20,350 bases of DNA from an uncultured Porphyromonadaceae bacterium (GCA_900555165.1 USKE01000005.1:1-20350), one strand, 5' to 3'; positions 8,300-15,960 are shown, counted from the first letter of the stretch. The notes: generated from the sequence alone by a model not told the origin. Made by a program: numbers and translations.

Positions 8300-11269
8300 T
8301 TAGAAGTCGATGTTGATGCCGAACACGTAGCTCTTGCAGTGGGGATAGGTACCCCAGTCGATGCCCTGCACGTGGCCGTTGTTGCCCCACTGGTTCACCT
8401 CGGGGTCCATGCCCGAATAGTGTGTGAAGGTGACGAGGTTCGATGCCGTGAAGTAGGGCTGGATGCGCGAGATACCGAGTTTCTTCATCCACTGGCCGCG
8501 GATGTCGTAAGAGAGCGAGATGTCTTTGATGCGCAGGTAGCTGCCGTCTTCGATGAAGTAGGTAGAGTTACGCATATTCCAGCCGGCCTTGGGCACGTCG
8601 GTGATCTGACCGGGGATGCGCCAGCGGTAAAGCACCTGTTTGGTCTGGTTCTTGCCGTCATACATGCCTTCGGTCTCCATGCGCGAGGCGTTGAAGATGT
8701 CGTTGCCGTATGAGCCCTGAAGGAAGATGCTCAGGTTGAAACCTTTGTACGAGAAGGTGTTGGTCATACCGAATGTGAAGTCGGGGTTGGGGTCGCCGAT
8801 GTATGTGCGGTCTGACGACGAGATGCGGCCGTCGCCGTTGAGGTCTTCGTAGATCATCATGCCGGTTTCGGGGTCAACGCCGTTGGCGATGTAGCCGTAG
8901 AAACCGCCGAGCGCGCGGCCCGGTTCGTTGCGCACCACAGCCTCGTTCACGGTCTCACTGGTTACGGCGTCGAGATATACTTTCTGGAGCTCAAGTTTGT
9001 CGAGACGGTTCTTGTTGAACGACATGTTGAGGTTCGTGGTCCACGAGAACTCACCCTCGAAGTTATGTGAGGTGATGCTGAACTCGAAACCTTTGTTGGT
9101 CATCTCGCCTTCGTTACGCTGGATCGAGCTTGCGGCTGCGGCGCCAGAGGGGAGGTCGACGTTCATGAGCATGTCGGTGGTCTTCTTGTAGTACCAGTCG
9201 GCGCTGAACTCGATGCGGTTGTTCAGTACCGAGAAGTCGACGCCGACACCGGTCTGGGTGGTTGTTTCCCAGGTGAGGTCGCGTGTGCGCAGGTTGGCCT
9301 GCGAGAGTGTGGGGACAGAGGTGCCTTTGCCCTCTTCGAACCAGGGCTGGCGGTTGATGTTGTAGCGCTGCAGGTAGGCATAGTCACCGACGCCGTTCTG
9401 GTTACCGGTCTTACCCCAGCCTGCGCGGAGTTTCAGGTCGTTTAGCCACTGCACGTCCTTGAGCCATGACTCCTGCGAGATGCGCCATGCGGCAGATACC
9501 GAGGGGAATACTTTCCAGCGGTGGTCGGGGTGCAGTTTCGACGAGCCGTCGTAGCGGATGTTGGCGCTCACGAGGTATTTCGAGTCGAAGTTGTACGATA
9601 CACGGCCCAGGTACGAGAAGATGCCCCATGTCGAGCCGGCCGAGCCTGTGCCGGTCCAGCTGATCATGTTGGCGGCGTTAAGGGTCTGGATCTTGCCGTT
9701 CATGTAATACTGGCCGTTGATCCAGTTGTTGGTGTAGTGCGAGTCGGTCCACGACGTACCGGCCATGACGCCGAATTTGTTCTTGCCGAACGAGAAGTCG
9801 TAGTTGGCCACGTTATCCCATGTGAGCACGGTGTTCATGTTGCGGCCGTCGTAACCTGTACCACCCTGCTCGCGGCCGTAGGTCGTTGTCTCGGGGTCGA
9901 GGAACGAGGTATCCCAGGCGTTGCGGCGGTCCATTGTGAACTTGCTTGAGAAGGTGAGGCCGTCGATGATGTTGAACAGCAGTTCGCCCGATGCGATGAT
10001 GCGGTTCTCGCGCGAGCGGTTCGACTTCTGGCGTGCCTCGTTCTCGAGCGGGCTCTGCATGTTCAGGCCGTAGAAGTTGTTATAGTAGCGTGTGGGGTTT
10101 TCGGGATCCCAGATGGGAGCGTAGCGCGGAGTGTTGATCACGGCGAGGATCACGCCGCCGCGGTTGCCGACGGTACCCATGGCGCCGCCGCCGTTCGACG
10201 AGTAGTCAGAGTAGACAATGTTTGCCTTGGCGGTGAGCCATTTGCGAACCTTGCCCTCGATGTTGGCACGGAAATTGAAACGCTTGAAGAACGAGCTCTT
10301 CAGGATACCCTGGTCTTTCTGGAAACCGCCCGAGAGGTAATATTTGATTTTCTCGGAGTTCTGCGAGATGGCAAGCTGGTAGTTCTGGGTGTTACCGGTG
10401 CGGTAGGTCTCGTCGAACCAGTCGGTCTGGTCGGTGAGGCCGTCGGGCAGGTGCACCAGGCCGATTTCGTCCATAAGCTCCTTGTATTCGGCTGTGTTGA
10501 GCACGTCGATCTTCTTGGCCACGCGGGTGAAACCGCCCTGGATGTTCAGAGAGATTTTGGCGTCGCCCGATTTGCCTGATTTCGTGGTGATGAGCACAAC
10601 GCCGTTGGCACCGCGCGAACCGTAGATTGCGGCCGACGAGGCATCCTTGAGAATCTGCATGTTCTCGATGTCGCCGGGGGCGAGGAAGTTCACGTTGTCG
10701 ACGGGAACGCCGTCAACTACATAAAGAGGCTCGTTGCTGCCGTTGAACGATGTGGTACCGCGCACGCGCACTGTCATGCCTGCGCCCGGGGCACCGGTGG
10801 GCTGCTGTACCGATACGCCGGATGCTTTGCCCTGCAGGGCCTGTGCAGCCGACACGATGGGACGGTTTGCCAGAGCCTCTTCGCCAACGGTCGATACGGC
10901 TGTTGTAAGGTCTTTGCGTTTCACCGAGCCGTAGCCGATAACGACTACCTCGTCGAGTGTATTGCTGTCTTCTGAGAGGAAAATCTTCATTCCTGCGGCG
11001 GCCTTGTGCTCCTGGGGGGCATAGCCGATGTAGGAGAATACCAGCGTGGATCCTTCAGGAACACTGAGCTGGAAATTGCCGTCGAGGTCAGTGGCTGTTC
11101 CCGTCGCGGGATGTCCTTTGACTACGACGCTGACGCCGATAAGCGGCTCATCGGTCGAGTCGAGCACGGTGCCTGACGCGGTGATGTCGGCGGCGAATGC
11201 CGGCAGACTCCCGAGCAGAACCATTACCAGACCCAGGGCCAATGGTAAAAGATTGCACTTTGTTTTCAT
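8300..11269 (-). CDS. SusC/RagA family TonB-linked outer membrane transporter
   Basis: 989 residues. The signal peptide ends near Ala26. A carboxypeptidase-regulatory-like beta-sandwich follows (about 29-100, GTVLDSTDEPLIGVSVVVKG and DLDGNFQLSVPEGSTLVFSYIGY). The SusC-type TonB-box region is DEVVVIGYGSVKRKDLT (106-122). The plug domain is about 120-232, with PLYVVDGVPV and DASSAAIYGSRGANGVVLITTK. The 22-strand barrel runs to the C-terminal Phe (FGINIDF). It imports oligosaccharides across the outer membrane using the TonB system. It is the first gene of the operon, and its ATG lies about 170 bases after a -7 type promoter box. There is no extra sigma/anti-sigma signalling extension, which agrees with control by the adjacent regulator rather than an ECF system. 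Confidence 0.96.
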   Translation of the reverse strand: MKTKCNLLPLALGLVMVLLGSLPAFAADITASGTVLDSTDEPLIGVSVVVKGHPATGTATDLDGNFQLSVPEGSTLVFSYIGYAPQEHKAAAGMKIFLSEDSNTLDEVVVIGYGSVKRKDLTTAVSTVGEEALANRPIVSAAQALQGKASGVSVQQPTGAPGAGMTVRVRGTTSFNGSNEPLYVVDGVPVDNVNFLAPGDIENMQILKDASSAAIYGSRGANGVVLITTKSGKSGDAKISLNIQGGFTRVAKKIDVLNTAEYKELMDEIGLVHLPDGLTDQTDWFDETYRTGNTQNYQLAISQNSEKIKYYLSGGFQKDQGILKSSFFKRFNFRANIEGKVRKWLTAKANIVYSDYSSNGGGAMGTVGNRGGVILAVINTPRYAPIWDPENPTRYYNNFYGLNMQSPLENEARQKSNRSRENRIIASGELLFNIIDGLTFSSKFTMDRRNAWDTSFLDPETTTYGREQGGTGYDGRNMNTVLTWDNVANYDFSFGKNKFGVMAGTSWTDSHYTNNWINGQYYMNGKIQTLNAANMISWTGTGSAGSTWGIFSYLGRVSYNFDSKYLVSANIRYDGSSKLHPDHRWKVFPSVSAAWRISQESWLKDVQWLNDLKLRAGWGKTGNQNGVGDYAYLQRYNINRQPWFEEGKGTSVPTLSQANLRTRDLTWETTTQTGVGVDFSVLNNRIEFSADWYYKKTTDMLMNVDLPSGAAAASSIQRNEGEMTNKGFEFSITSHNFEGEFSWTTNLNMSFNKNRLDKLELQKVYLDAVTSETVNEAVVRNEPGRALGGFYGYIANGVDPETGMMIYEDLNGDGRISSSDRTYIGDPNPDFTFGMTNTFSYKGFNLSIFLQGSYGNDIFNASRMETEGMYDGKNQTKQVLYRWRIPGQITDVPKAGWNMRNSTYFIEDGSYLRIKDISLSYDIRGQWMKKLGISRIQPYFTASNLVTFTHYSGMDPEVNQWGNNGHVQGIDWGTYPHCKSYVFGINIDF

Positions 11270-11356
11270 GCGGGGTTAGTTTTAAGTTATGTTGATGATA
11301 TTAGTTTCGCGGTTCGGTGGTTTTACAGCAATGATGTGTTCCGGCCTTTATAATTA

Positions 11357-11421
11357 TGTGATGAACGGCACCGGGCGATATGCGATGTGATGATGTGTCG
11401 GATCATGGCATAATTGTGATG
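11357..11421. repeat. Three TGTGATG motifs at exact 29-bp spacing in the susC leader
   Basis: TGTGATG occurs at 11357-11363, 11386-11392 and 11415-11421, each start 29 bases from the next. The first and third are also preceded by TAAT. A fourth copy (11569-11575) lies beyond the promoter, and there the match to the third extends to AATTGTGATGRCG (11412-11424 versus 11566-11578, 12 of 13 identical). They may be regulator-binding sites, or leader RNA elements with repeated CAUCACA. Apart from these and the promoter, I see nothing else defined in the 333-base gap 11270-11602. Confidence 0.35.
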
Positions 11422-11444
11422 GCGAGAAGATTTTTTTACAGTTG

Positions 11445-11452
11445 CAAAGTTA
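11445..11452 (-). promoter_or_regulatory. susC promoter -7 box
   Basis: On the - strand this reads TAACTTTG, a full match to the Bacteroidota -7 consensus TAnnTTTG. No TTTG-like -33 element lies 19-21 bases upstream (the region there reads CGCATAGAG). A good -7 with no -33 is common at activator-dependent polysaccharide-locus promoters. It would give a leader of about 170 nt before the susC ATG. Confidence 0.55.
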
Positions 11453-11602
11453 GTGCATAAAGTAGTCGGCTCTATGCGCGGGTAAATCGGGAGGTAAACT
11501 GTTGAATAGTGTTAAATGTCGGGTTTATAGCGTGTTGAGGCCTCTGCGATTCATAAAAAAAGTAAAATTGTGATGACGCTTGTAAAAGAATCAGGTAGTG
11601 CG

Positions 11603-13357
11603 TCAGGCAGGTCGGTCACTGAATTTACCCAGTTTCCTGACCTCTTCGGCAAAGTCTTTCTTGGGCACGAGCGCCTTGTTGCGCACGCGGAACCGGTTGT
11701 TGTAGACGGTTTGCGGCGAGCAGTGCAGGAACTCGGCGATCTTCACGCTGTCGGTGATGCCGAGCCTTACCAGGGCATAGATGCGAAGTTCGGTGTTGAG
11801 CAGTTCGCCCTCTTTGGGGATGATGCGTTTGTCGTCCTGCAGCAGTGCGTTGAAGTCGTTCACGAAGTCGGGATAGATATGCAGGAAGATTGTGTCGAAC
11901 GACCGGTAGAACTCCCTGAGCTCATCTTTCATCATGTCGGTGCTCGATGTCTCGTCGACGATATCCTTGAACTTGCGGGTCATGGCCTTCATGTGGATAT
12001 TCTTCCGGAATTCCTCGAGCTTGCCGATATAATCCGAGCAGATGGTGAAGATGTAGCCGATGTACTCCTCTTTCACATAGTTGGCCTCGCTGAGTTCGTC
12101 ATTTTTTACTTTCAGGTCGTCGTTCAGTGCAGTGAGGCGGGCGTTTGCCTCGTTGAGCCTCGTATTCGCCTCGTTGAGTTGTTTGTGGGCCTCGGAGAGC
12201 TCTGCCACATTGCCGGTCAGCTTTTTGTTCGCGGTGTCAAGACTGCGGCGGTGCAGGCGCAGGCGCCTGTTCTGCACGATGATGATGCCGATGGTGACGG
12301 CCAGCACCGTTGCAAGGATGCACACAAGTACCAGGAACAGGGTGGTGCGGTTCTGTGACCGGCGGTTGCGTTCCTGCCAGGCTTTGTTGATGCTGTCTAT
12401 TGTCTCGGAGATTCCGAACGCTCTCACGCGGTTTGGATATGAGATCGCCTTGTTGAGGCTGTAGTTTATATAGTGGTAGGCGTGGTCTATGTCGCCGTTG
12501 CCGTTCTCGAACATCAGTTTGGCCAGCTCTTCGAGTGAGGCTATCTCGGCGTTGGCGGTGCGGACGTCCACGATGGCCGATAGCGCCATGTATTTCTTTG
12601 CGCTGTCAATGTTACCGTCCTGCTGATACAGTCGGGCCAGTATATAGGCGTCTTTGGCGTCCTGATGGGCATCGAGTCCTGATCCGGCAAGTTTGCGTTT
12701 CAGAGCCCCGATGACATCTGCCGTTGATTTGTCGGTGCCAAGGATATCCCACCCGCGGTACCACAGGTATTCAGGGTGTGTGGAATCAATCACTGCCATT
12801 ATCGAGTCTTTGTAGACGCGCTCGCGCATGTAGTAGTCGCTTGCCTCGTCGCCTCCGGCATAGTTGCCAAGATGGCTGTAGAGGTAAATCATCTGTCCGT
12901 AATATTCGGTGAGCAGTTCTTTTGACACATCTTTGCGGTCTATGGCCGACATAATGTCGAGAGCCTCTTTCAGCAGACCGGATCCGGTGAGCAGGCTTGC
13001 CTTCCTGATTTTATTGCGTGTCAGCCATTCTGTATTCCCGGCACGTTCGGCAATGGCGATGCTCTGGTCGATGTATTTCTTTGCCGAGTCTGAATTGTAG
13101 GGGAAGAACTCGCCTGCGAGCATGTTGGTAAACATGTAGCGGTCGGAGGCCGACTGGGCGCCGTTGAGTTTCTGCCTCAGCTCGGCTATCCTGATCAGTT
13201 TTGCGCGCTCAATGTCATCGCGCCGTTCGATAAGTGAGTCAAGCGTGGCGATATTGGCTGGTTCGGCGCCGGTATCGGAATGCCGTGACGAGCACGCCGT
13301 CAATGATGATATCTGGAAGAAAACTAACAGCAATAATGGATATATCAGGTGTTTCAT
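11603..13357 (-). CDS. Membrane-spanning sensor/transcriptional regulator (DUF6377-like)
   Basis: 584 residues from the ATG at 13357. A longer in-frame start at 13507 is rejected because it lies inside the -7 promoter box. An N-terminal hydrophobic signal (MKHLIYPLLLLVFFQ) ends in a lipobox-like LTAC (Cys22). Residues 35-330 are helical TPR-like repeats, presumably periplasmic. One transmembrane helix is at about 338-361. A cytoplasmic coiled coil follows (about 365-428, with repeated LNEAN heptads), then a conserved region and a C-terminal winged or LuxR-like helix-turn-helix (about 518-562, ITDSVKIAEFLHCSPQTVYNNRFRVR). The layout is that of Bacteroidota DUF6377 regulators, which sense a ligand outside and bind DNA inside in one polypeptide without a kinase. 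It lies just upstream of susC in the same direction, so it most likely activates the susC promoter in response to a glucan oligosaccharide. The ligand is inferred from the context. Confidence 0.85.
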   Translation of the reverse strand: MKHLIYPLLLLVFFQISSLTACSSRHSDTGAEPANIATLDSLIERRDDIERAKLIRIAELRQKLNGAQSASDRYMFTNMLAGEFFPYNSDSAKKYIDQSIAIAERAGNTEWLTRNKIRKASLLTGSGLLKEALDIMSAIDRKDVSKELLTEYYGQMIYLYSHLGNYAGGDEASDYYMRERVYKDSIMAVIDSTHPEYLWYRGWDILGTDKSTADVIGALKRKLAGSGLDAHQDAKDAYILARLYQQDGNIDSAKKYMALSAIVDVRTANAEIASLEELAKLMFENGNGDIDHAYHYINYSLNKAISYPNRVRAFGISETIDSINKAWQERNRRSQNRTTLFLVLVCILATVLAVTIGIIIVQNRRLRLHRRSLDTANKKLTGNVAELSEAHKQLNEANTRLNEANARLTALNDDLKVKNDELSEANYVKEEYIGYIFTICSDYIGKLEEFRKNIHMKAMTRKFKDIVDETSSTDMMKDELREFYRSFDTIFLHIYPDFVNDFNALLQDDKRIIPKEGELLNTELRIYALVRLGITDSVKIAEFLHCSPQTVYNNRFRVRNKALVPKKDFAEEVRKLGKFSDRPA

Positions 13358-13455
13358 GGCCGTTGGGTATCGAATCGGAGAGTGTGGCGACTGAGATGAC
13401 TGGAGTGTAGTCCCCGGTCTGACGGGGCGCTGAGCACGGCAGACCTGCGAGGGGG

Positions 13456-13498
13456 ATGCACCGTCATAACGGTGCATAATAAAGGCACACATGCCTTT
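13456..13498 (-). promoter_or_regulatory. Two consecutive hairpins at the 5' end of the regulator mRNA
   Basis: AAAGGCA-CACA-TGCCTTT (13481-13498) and ATGCACCG-TCATAA-CGGTGCAT (13456-13477) are perfect stems of 7 and 8 bp, separated by three bases. They lie immediately after the predicted transcription start, so the transcript would begin with them. A stabilizing 5' structure or a regulatory leader is possible. The leader is about 140 nt long. Confidence 0.45.
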
Positions 13499-13504
13499 GT
13501 TATG

Positions 13505-13536
13505 CAAAGTTAATTAAGCCGGGGTATATAAACAAA
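13505..13536 (-). promoter_or_regulatory. Regulator promoter, consensus -33/-7
   Basis: On the - strand TTTG (13533-13536) is followed after exactly 20 bases by TAACTTTG (13505-13512), a full match to the Bacteroidota housekeeping promoter. It reads into the regulator gene and fixes the translation start downstream, at 13357. The -33 box abuts the tRNA-Leu terminator, so the regulator is expressed independently of the tRNAs. Confidence 0.75.
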
Positions 13537-13575
13537 AAAATCCGCAGGTATTTTTTTGAAATACCTACGGATTTT
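13537..13575 (-). terminator. Intrinsic terminator of the tRNA unit
   Basis: AAAATCCGCAGGTATTT (13537-13553) pairs with AAATACCTACGGATTTT (13559-13575), 16 of 17 positions, around a 5-nt loop. On the - strand the stem runs directly into a T tract. It lies five bases past the tRNA-Leu 3' end. Confidence 0.8.
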
Positions 13576-13579
13576 CAAG

Positions 13580-13663
13580 TGTCCGAAATGAGACTCGAAC
13601 TCACACGATCTAATGATCACTACCCCCTCAAAGTAGCGCGTCTACCAATTCCGCCATCCGGAC
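13580..13663 (-). tRNA. tRNA-Leu (anticodon GAG)
   Basis: 84 nt. The acceptor arms GTCCGGA and TTCGGAC pair with one G-U, and the discriminator is A. The anticodon stem CTACT/GGTAG holds the loop TTGAGGG, giving anticodon GAG, which reads CUC and CUU. A long variable arm (GATC-ATTA-GATC) confirms the leucine class. The T arm has TTCGAGT. CCA is not encoded (CTT follows), as is usual in this phylum. No integrase gene or repeated 3' tRNA end is visible next to it. Confidence 0.93.
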
Positions 13664-13749
13664 ATTTTTGAAACATTGCTGAACTTGCCGGTGGAGAGGG
13701 TAGACCCGGAAAGCTGGCTTGCTGGTGAGATTCGTGGTAAAAAGATGAG

Positions 13750-13822
<73 letters not shown>

Positions 13823-13886
13823 ATTTTTGCTGTTTTAATGTTCGCTTGCTTTAGGTTTCAACCGTGGTTGTTTCCCTTTTGCGATG

Positions 13887-13917
13887 CAAAGGTACGACTA
13901 ATTTTTAAACTGGCAAG
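13887..13917 (-). promoter_or_regulatory. Promoter of the tRNA-Gly/tRNA-Leu unit
   Basis: The -7 box TACCTTTG (13887-13894, - strand) is a full consensus match. CTTG (13914-13917) stands 19 bases upstream as a near-match to TTTG. Transcription would start about 60 bases before tRNA-Gly. The rest of the 416-base gap 13823-14238 is AT-rich and holds this promoter, the divergent promoter at 14103-14135 and a small leader hairpin. I see no further gene in it. Confidence 0.65.
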
Positions 13918-14102
13918 CGTTTTTATCAAAAATTTTTAATAAAAATTCCCCTCTGGGGGCGCTCTGGCGCATATCTCGCTGATTTACTGAGTAAAATTGA
14001 TTAAATTATTTTTGCGCCTTTTTTACATTTCGTCGGTTGCCTACGTCGGTTTGTTGCCAATAGTGCGGGATGATTAATTTTTCGGAATTTTCATGGGCGA
14101 TA

Positions 14103-14135
14103 TTTGCAGTTTTATAATTCTTTTGTTTATCTTTG
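14103..14135 (+). promoter_or_regulatory. Promoter of the DUF1015 gene
   Basis: TTTG (14103-14106), a 21-base spacer, then TATCTTTG (14128-14135) gives full matches to both boxes of the Bacteroidota promoter. The predicted leader is about 97 nt. Confidence 0.7.
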
Positions 14136-14174
14136 CCTGAAACTACTACCTTAATTTACCATAAAAACAATAAT

Positions 14175-14206
14175 ATTGAGCCGACTGACGTGAGCGACAG
14201 CTCAAT
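14175..14206 (+). promoter_or_regulatory. Leader hairpin with two alternative pairings
   Basis: GCTCAAT (14200-14206) can pair with ATTGAGC (14175-14181) over 7 bp. Its first five bases can instead pair with TGAGC (14191-14195) around a GACA loop. The two stems exclude each other. This could be a small regulatory switch or chance in a GC-richer patch, and it matches no riboswitch class I know. Confidence 0.25.
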
Positions 14207-14238
14207 CAGCAGGGTTCAGCCAAAAAGAAAGCATTGTT

Positions 14239-15486
14239 ATGGCAAAAGTCAAACCTTTCCGCGGTGTAAGACCGCCACGTGAACTTGTCGAGCAGGTGGC
14301 ATCGCGCCCCTATGATGTGCTCAACTCTGAAGAGGCCCGCGCCGAGGCCGAGGGGAATCCGCGCTCGCTCTATCACATCATCAAGCCCGAGATAGATTTC
14401 GAGCCCGGCACCGACGAGCATGACGAGCGCGTATATGACCGCGCCGTCGAGAACTTCCGCAATTTCCAGAAACAGGGCTGGCTCCGCCAGGACGACCGCG
14501 AGCACTATTATATATATGCGCAGACCATGGACGGCCGCACGCAGTACGGCATCGTCATCGCCGCAAACGTGCATGACTATGTGAACGGCGTGATCAAGAA
14601 ACATGAGCTTACCCGCCGCGACAAGGAGGATGACCGCATGCGCCACGTGCGCGTGAACGATGCCAATATCGAGCCGGTGTTCTTCGCATTCCCCGACAAC
14701 GAACGTCTCGAAGAGGTAATCCGCAAGGTCGCCGCCACTGAGCCTGAGTATGATTTCGTGGCTCCCGACGGTTTCGGCCATACGTTCTGGGTGATTGACG
14801 ACGACGAGATGACCCGCGTCATCACCGAGGAGTTCGCCGCCATGCCGCATCTCTATATCGCCGACGGCCATCACCGCTCGGCTGCCGCCGCCCGCGTGGG
14901 CCTGGAAAAAGCCGAATCGAATCCCGATCATACCGGCGATGAGGAGTACAACTACTTCCTTGCCGTGGCTTTCCCCGCGTCGCACCTGCGCATCATTGAT
15001 TACAACCGCCTGGTAAAGGACCTCAACGGCATGACTCCCGACGAGTTCCTGGCACGCCTTGAAAAGGATTTCATAGTCGAAGACAAGGGGGAGGAGATCT
15101 ACCACCCCGCCGGATTGCACAACTTCGCGCTCTATCTGTCCGACGGCCGTTGGCGCTCGCTTACCGCACGTCCCGGACGCTATAACGACGCCGATCCTAT
15201 CGGGGTGCTTGACGTGACAATCTCGTCTGACCTGATTCTGCGCGACCTACTCGGCATCACCGACCTGCGGTCCGACAAGCGCATCGACTTCGTGGGAGGT
15301 ATCCGCGGGCTGGGCGAGCTCAAGCGCCGCGTCGATTCCGGCGAGATGGCCATGGCGCTCGCGCTATATCCCGTTTCCATGAAACAGCTCATGGATATCG
15401 CAGATACAGGCAACATCATGCCCCCCAAGACCACCTGGTTCGAGCCTAAACTCCGCTCAGGCCTCGTGATTCACAAACTCAGCTGA
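14239..15486 (+). CDS. DUF1015 family protein
   Basis: 415 residues, cytoplasmic with no signal peptide, near the usual length of the family. Recognisable family motifs are VKPFRGVRPP at the start, SRPYDVLNSEEAR (22-34), KKHELTRRDKEDDR (120-133), PHLYIADGHHRSAAAARVG (203-221) and the ending EPKLRSGLVIH. The HE-x-T and ADGHHR motifs are the most conserved and look like active-site residues. In Bacteroides a DUF1015 gene commonly lies next to serC and serA (serine synthesis), as I recall, which has suggested a link to serine metabolism. No such genes are seen here. It has its own promoter, and a hairpin follows 20 bases after the stop, so it is probably monocistronic. The biochemical function is not established as far as I know. 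Confidence 0.85.
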   Translation: MAKVKPFRGVRPPRELVEQVASRPYDVLNSEEARAEAEGNPRSLYHIIKPEIDFEPGTDEHDERVYDRAVENFRNFQKQGWLRQDDREHYYIYAQTMDGRTQYGIVIAANVHDYVNGVIKKHELTRRDKEDDRMRHVRVNDANIEPVFFAFPDNERLEEVIRKVAATEPEYDFVAPDGFGHTFWVIDDDEMTRVITEEFAAMPHLYIADGHHRSAAAARVGLEKAESNPDHTGDEEYNYFLAVAFPASHLRIIDYNRLVKDLNGMTPDEFLARLEKDFIVEDKGEEIYHPAGLHNFALYLSDGRWRSLTARPGRYNDADPIGVLDVTISSDLILRDLLGITDLRSDKRIDFVGGIRGLGELKRRVDSGEMAMALALYPVSMKQLMDIADTGNIMPPKTTWFEPKLRSGLVIHKLS

Positions 15487-15505
15487 CAACTATCAGATAA
15501 CGGCA

Positions 15506-15539
15506 ACAGTCGGTGATTCCATTTGGAATCACCGACTGT
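15506..15539 (+). terminator. Probable intrinsic terminator after DUF1015
   Basis: ACAGTCGGTGATTCC and GGAATCACCGACTGT form a perfect 15-bp stem with loop ATTT, starting 20 bases after the stop codon. The following ATACTATTATT is AT-rich but not a clean U run, so termination efficiency is uncertain. Confidence 0.6.
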
Positions 15540-15547
15540 ATACTATT

Positions 15548-15687
15548 ATTGGTGCCCGGTAAACATGTCCAAGTCAGAGCCGATCACCGGAAATTCGAAA
15601 CATAAGCCACGTTGTGGCCTGGAATCTTGCGCCGCGATGCGGCTTATGCTTCGCGCTATGGCACCTTATATTTTACCGGACACCAAT
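15548..15687. repeat. 140-bp MITE-like element with 16-bp inverted ends
   Basis: The ends are ATTGGTGCCCGGTAAA (15548-15563) and TTTACCGGACACCAAT (15672-15687), inverted repeats with 15 of 16 positions matching. Inside, CATAAGCC (15601-15608) and GGCTTATG (15641-15648) form a further inverted repeat. No transposase is encoded and I see no target-site duplication. It looks like a non-autonomous element or the remnant of an insertion sequence. Confidence 0.45.
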
Positions 15688-15728
15688 GATTTTTATTCAG
15701 GCTTATTATCCCGTCATCATACATTAAT

Positions 15729-15880
15729 GAACCAGGAGAACCAGGGGAACCAGTTCCCTTTACACACTAAACTGGTTCACCTGGTTCGTCTGGTTCTTTA
15801 TCTTTCCTTGGATTTTAAGAACCAGGGGAACCGGGGGAACCAGGCATCCTCACCCTCATTAAAAACGGTTCGTCCGGTTA
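15729..15880. repeat. Array of 9-nt units in alternating orientation
   Basis: Four blocks are built from the unit GAACCAGGG. Three copies run forward (15729-15755), three inverted (15770-15796) and three forward (15819-15845), followed by about two degenerate inverted copies (15864-15880). Blocks 1 and 2 can form a 27-bp hairpin with 24 matches and a 14-nt loop. Block 3 pairs poorly with block 4. Nothing in it looks coding. The stretch from 15881 to 15960 shows nothing I can name. Confidence 0.7.
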
Positions 15881-15960
15881 TTCATTTTGGTGTCGGCCTG
15901 TGGATTTCCGGGGGATGATCAGTGAAATCGGGAGAAAAGGGAAGGAAAATCGGTGCGGGG

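Noticed and set aside
13358..13507. N-terminal extension of the regulator by 50 residues
   Set aside because: The upstream start lies in the -7 promoter box, and the extension would bury the signal sequence.
14206..15120. 304-residue - strand open frame opposite DUF1015
   Set aside because: Val/Leu/His-rich shadow product. DUF1015 has its own promoter and family motifs.
15729..15880. Possible CRISPR array
   Set aside because: Units are only 9 nt, directly adjacent, change orientation by block, and have no unique spacers or cas genes.
15523..15918. 131-residue open frame on the + strand
   Set aside because: It runs through the terminator hairpin, the inverted-end element and the 9-nt array; the translated repeats (NQGN) are a by-product of the array.
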